Assembly: GCF_018446385.1 (NCBI RefSeq)
Contig: NC_055990.1
Coordinates: 27,613,891-27,677,890 of the forward strand
Length of the DNA stretch: 64,000 nucleotides
Direction of reading: 5' to 3'
Origin: Zingiber officinale
Lineage: Eukaryota; Streptophyta; Magnoliopsida; Zingiberales; Zingiberaceae
Position numbers and translations under genes: made by a program. Every line of letters starts with the position of its first letter. The first letter of the stretch is position 1. Below are positions 62,201-64,000 of the stretch, in pieces. Below the pieces are notes generated by a model. The model was not told the DNA's origin. It was given only the letters and a program-made list of their open reading frames with translations, and did no database searches.

Positions 62201-62300
62201 GGATACCTTTCACACAGTTGCATTCCCTACTTTGTGCAGGAGAGGAAGGGGAGTAGCAAAGCATGCTGGAGAACTCAACATAGTTTTACACAGCTCATGA
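44253..62300 (+). CDS. KTN80: Katanin p80 WD40 subunit B1 homologue
   Basis: The p80 subunit guides the katanin AAA ATPase to microtubule crossovers and branch points. Eighteen coding exons keep frame and give 839 residues: 44253-44280, 44688-44818, 45502-45619, 46420-46646, 46732-46834, 47368-47438, 48809-48883, 48965-49108, 49214-49403, 49510-50220, 50275-50331, 50417-50493, 60302-60454, 61279-61353, 61489-61601, 61679-61795, 61931-61999, 62240-62300. Residues 1-300 form the WD40 propeller ([48 protein letters not shown]). Residues 300-645 are a Ser/Thr-rich, poorly conserved linker. About 675-839 is the con80 domain ([33 protein letters not shown]) that binds p60. Intron 12 is 9.8 kb because of nested insertions. 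Confidence 0.95.
50494..51722 (+). other. KTN80 intron 12, left part without insertion
   Basis: This A/T-rich intron sequence holds no gene and no recognised repeat before the LINE target repeat at 51723. Confidence 0.6.
51997..52331 (+). repeat. 5' LTR of the intronic copia element
   Basis: This 335-bp LTR has a TATA-like tatataaaggggg (52084 onward) and 97.9 percent identity to the 3' LTR. Confidence 0.93.
52333..52344 (+). other. Primer-binding site of the intronic copia element
   Basis: tggtatcagagc begins one base after the LTR, matching initiator methionine tRNA. Confidence 0.9.
52345..54502 (+). other. Long leader of the intronic copia element
   Basis: About 2.1 kb separate the primer site from gag, long for copia. 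The first 1.2 kb look non-coding and include repeated ggtt/gatcaaa-type phrases near 53040-53300. A small frame starts at 53588 (listed separately). Confidence 0.6.
53588..53863 (+). pseudogene. Small extra frame upstream of gag in the copia element
   Basis: The frame starts [18 protein letters not shown] and gives about 91 basic residues with no family I recognise. Shortly downstream, near 53985-54052, another stretch codes for a strongly hydrophobic segment that could span a membrane. Whether the two belong together cannot be told from this copy. It is not part of the usual gag-pol. Confidence 0.4.
54503..58430 (+). pseudogene. Gag-pol region of the intronic copia element, broken
   Basis: Gag starts [23 protein letters not shown] knuckle ([14 protein letters not shown], 55290) is followed by the protease site [11 protein letters not shown] (55422), the GAG pre-integrase motif WHARLGHI with a CEHCLAGK knuckle, and the integrase core with [16 protein letters not shown] and [13 protein letters not shown]. 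The reverse transcriptase region shows [24 protein letters not shown] and [18 protein letters not shown]. RNase H ([18 protein letters not shown]) lies at 58020-58190. The order integrase before reverse transcriptase defines Ty1/copia. The region has several breaks; I do not assign a lineage. Confidence 0.9.
58431..59683 (+). other. Non-coding region between RNase H and polypurine tract
   Basis: About 1.2 kb without a sizeable frame; no envelope-like gene. Short direct repeats occur at 59340-59550 (ggctatgtgc phrases; gctaagt...gtgtaacaa phrases). Confidence 0.7.
59684..59696 (+). other. Polypurine tract of the intronic copia element
   Basis: gacgagtgggaga lies directly before the 3' LTR. 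Confidence 0.85.
59697..60031 (+). repeat. 3' LTR of the intronic copia element
   Basis: It is 335 bp and ends ctaca, followed by the target copy agccg. Confidence 0.93.
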
Positions 62301-62342
62301 CCAAATGAACATCTGATTTCCTTATAACCTTTTTATATGCCT

Positions 62343-62982
62343 GATCAGGATTTCATGCTCAACTACACTGGCATGACATACAACAGCAATCTTCAATTCC
62401 ATCAAGTTCAGCATGGCCAATTCTATATCGTAAGCATATTGATATATCGTAATGTATCATTGTTTGTGTTTTCCTATTTTGCCGTGAGAAACTTGTAGAC
62501 TTGTGATATTATACCTTACTGGATTTTGTGAACACAAATATTATTGTATTTTACAATGAAAAGAGAAACTTGTAGACTTGTTTCACCTACGCAAGAAACA
62601 AAAAGACCCTCAAGATCGGTTCGTTTCTCTTAGCCAAACAAGGGAAAATGATTCATCTTTCTTCTTATTTTTTTTATCTATGCAAATTATTGTCCATGAA
62701 ATTGATTAAAAAGTTACATGTGCCTGATCCCAACCTCAAGACTAGATTTGTGATTGATTCTGCATCCAGCAAGATGCTCAGTTCGACGCGGATGGAGAAT
62801 ACATAATCATGGATGTTCTTCTAGACTATGGCAAGTTTAGCTGTTCGGTGTATGCAAGCTGCGGACCTTTCTGTAACTGCAATGATATGAGCAGCCCTTC
62901 TTGCAGTTGTGCCAGGGGTTACAGAGTGAGCTCCCAGACTGAGTGGGACCTTTCTTACTGTGATATTCACTACCATTCATAA
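62343..62982 (+). pseudogene. Fragment of an S-domain (G-type lectin) receptor-like kinase
   Basis: Two pieces are seen. The first is DFMLNYTGMTYNSNLQFHQ... at about 62350-62428. The second, at about 62768-62982, is QDAQFDADGEYIIMDV followed by CSVYASCGPFCNCND, SPSCSCARGYRVSSQTEWDL and a stop. The second has the cysteine pattern of the S-locus glycoprotein/EGF-like region (CGPFG.C....P.C.C..GF). About 340 bp lie between them, bounded by a gtaag-like and an ag-like end. The lectin domains, PAN domain, membrane span and kinase are all missing, so this is a truncated remnant. It begins only about 40 bp after the KTN80 stop. Confidence 0.6.
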
Positions 62983-63500
62983 CAAGAACTGGAATGTGGC
63001 CAAATCCTAGTTCTTTATGATTGAAATGCTCAACGGAAGTTTGAAGAACCAGGAGGAGATGTTACTATGACAAATAAATCTTTCCTTTGAGTCTAATACA
63101 ATACCATTTATCACTAAAACCCTAAAAAAAAGGGACCAAATTTCAAACCTCCAAGATTGGAAATTATTCACTAAATGCACACTAACATTATTTTTTCAAA
63201 AGAAAAAAAAACCCATAGCACTAGAAGAAACTTCATGCAAGGAAAGGAAAATGACTAGAGCACAAAGCAAAATGAAGCAAAGCTATGATTGCAATCTTGA
63301 TTGATCTTGGATAAACCTTTGGAATTATTATTTGGCACTTTGGATTAGTCTAATATGGTGTTGTTTGTACATGTAGAATCACTTGTATGTCGAGATGCAG
63401 AGTTGAAGATTTCCTGTGAATGAGCTTGGCAATGACTTTGCAAACTCGCATAAACCTCTCGGTCATTAAAGCCATTGTATGAGACATTGATATATGTTTG
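62983..63500. other. Spacer without recognised gene
   Basis: A/T-rich, with A-runs at 63120-63215. No feature was found. Confidence 0.5.
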
Positions 63501-63509
63501 TAGTAAGGC

Positions 63510-64000
63510 TACATTCAAGTATCACAATGAACCCAATGATGACGGAATGTTGCCTCCCAACTTGTTTATTCCAAAATGAACATCAATCAATCAATTTAAC
63601 TTGTATAAGAAATCTAGAACTCCTCCACTAAATTGATTCTGTTGCAGTATCAATCGAGAGAGACCAGATAAGTTTCCAAGGTGTGCCGGTATTGTTCTAT
63701 CATTGAATCCCAATTCTAATGCAAATAACTGTGACATTTTGATAATTCAAAAGGCAATGGACTGTACAAATTATTGTTGGACACATTCAAACGTTGAAGG
63801 TTGGCTAGGTTTCCTATTTATCGAGGTATTAGTCCATCAAAAGCTTATTCACTGACAAATTTATATCAGTGTGATTCACAATGTTCTCTACCGTTTGAGG
63901 AATTTGTCCAATGAGTTTGTTAAAACTTAAATTAGTACATGACAAATTTGAAATCATAAGAAAGTCTGGAATTGAGTCACTAAGATTATTTTGTCGAAGA
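63510..64000 (-). pseudogene. Leucine-rich-repeat receptor fragment, continues past the window end
   Basis: On the minus strand, leucine-rich-repeat units can be read in pieces: SDSIPDFLMISNLSC with LSFNKLIGQIPQTVENI, then LQRLNVSNNNLYSPLPFELSKC, then IPAHLGNLSGLSRLILQQNQFSGGVLDFL and LGGNIPS. They fit the plant LRR consensus (L..L.L..N...G.IP). The pieces fall in different frames with stops between, so the gene is decayed. Its upstream part lies beyond 64000. Confidence 0.6.

Overview
The window is nuclear DNA of a flowering plant. The genes have many short introns, the host proteins are of monocot type, and LTR retrotransposons fill the left half. I would guess the ginger order (Zingiberales), but that rests on general resemblance only.

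Left arm, about 1-25061, is one stack of nested LTR elements. The oldest layer is a gag-only element (C, + strand), of which the gag tail, internal non-coding part and 3' LTR remain at 20634-25061. A large, heavily decayed Ty1/copia element inserted into its gag; its right part fills the window from base 1 and its long 3' LTR ends at 20633. Two younger gag-only elements then entered that LTR: A (4529-11588, minus strand, target repeat atagt) and B (12989-19739, plus strand, target repeat ggggt). A, B and C are one family of non-autonomous copia-type elements. They have a gag with two zinc knuckles, no pol, and LTRs built from chains of small inverted repeats followed by an array of GATC-rich dyads just upstream of the TATA box.

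Middle, 25062-30690, is gene-poor. It holds a tRNA-derived SINE with an internal duplication, an LTR-like repeat, a decayed gypsy-type reading frame on the minus strand and an internally deleted fragment of a pentatricopeptide repeat gene.

Right arm, 31197-62300, is a cluster of five intact host genes: CASPL5A (four-helix membrane protein, +), HDS/IspG (plastid MEP pathway, minus, 19 coding exons), PSB27 (photosystem II assembly, minus), a CCDC97-domain protein (minus) and katanin p80/KTN80 (+, 18 coding exons over 18 kb). All splice junctions I assigned keep the frame. HDS and PSB27 act in the chloroplast; KTN80 targets the microtubule-severing katanin; I see no reason to treat the five genes as one pathway. 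CCDC97 and KTN80 are divergent across a 784-bp spacer. KTN80 intron 12 carries a 5'-truncated LINE split by a young copia element (51997-60031), both with clean target repeats.

The right end, 62343-64000, has two broken receptor-kinase fragments: an S-domain piece (+) and a leucine-rich-repeat piece (minus) that runs off the window.
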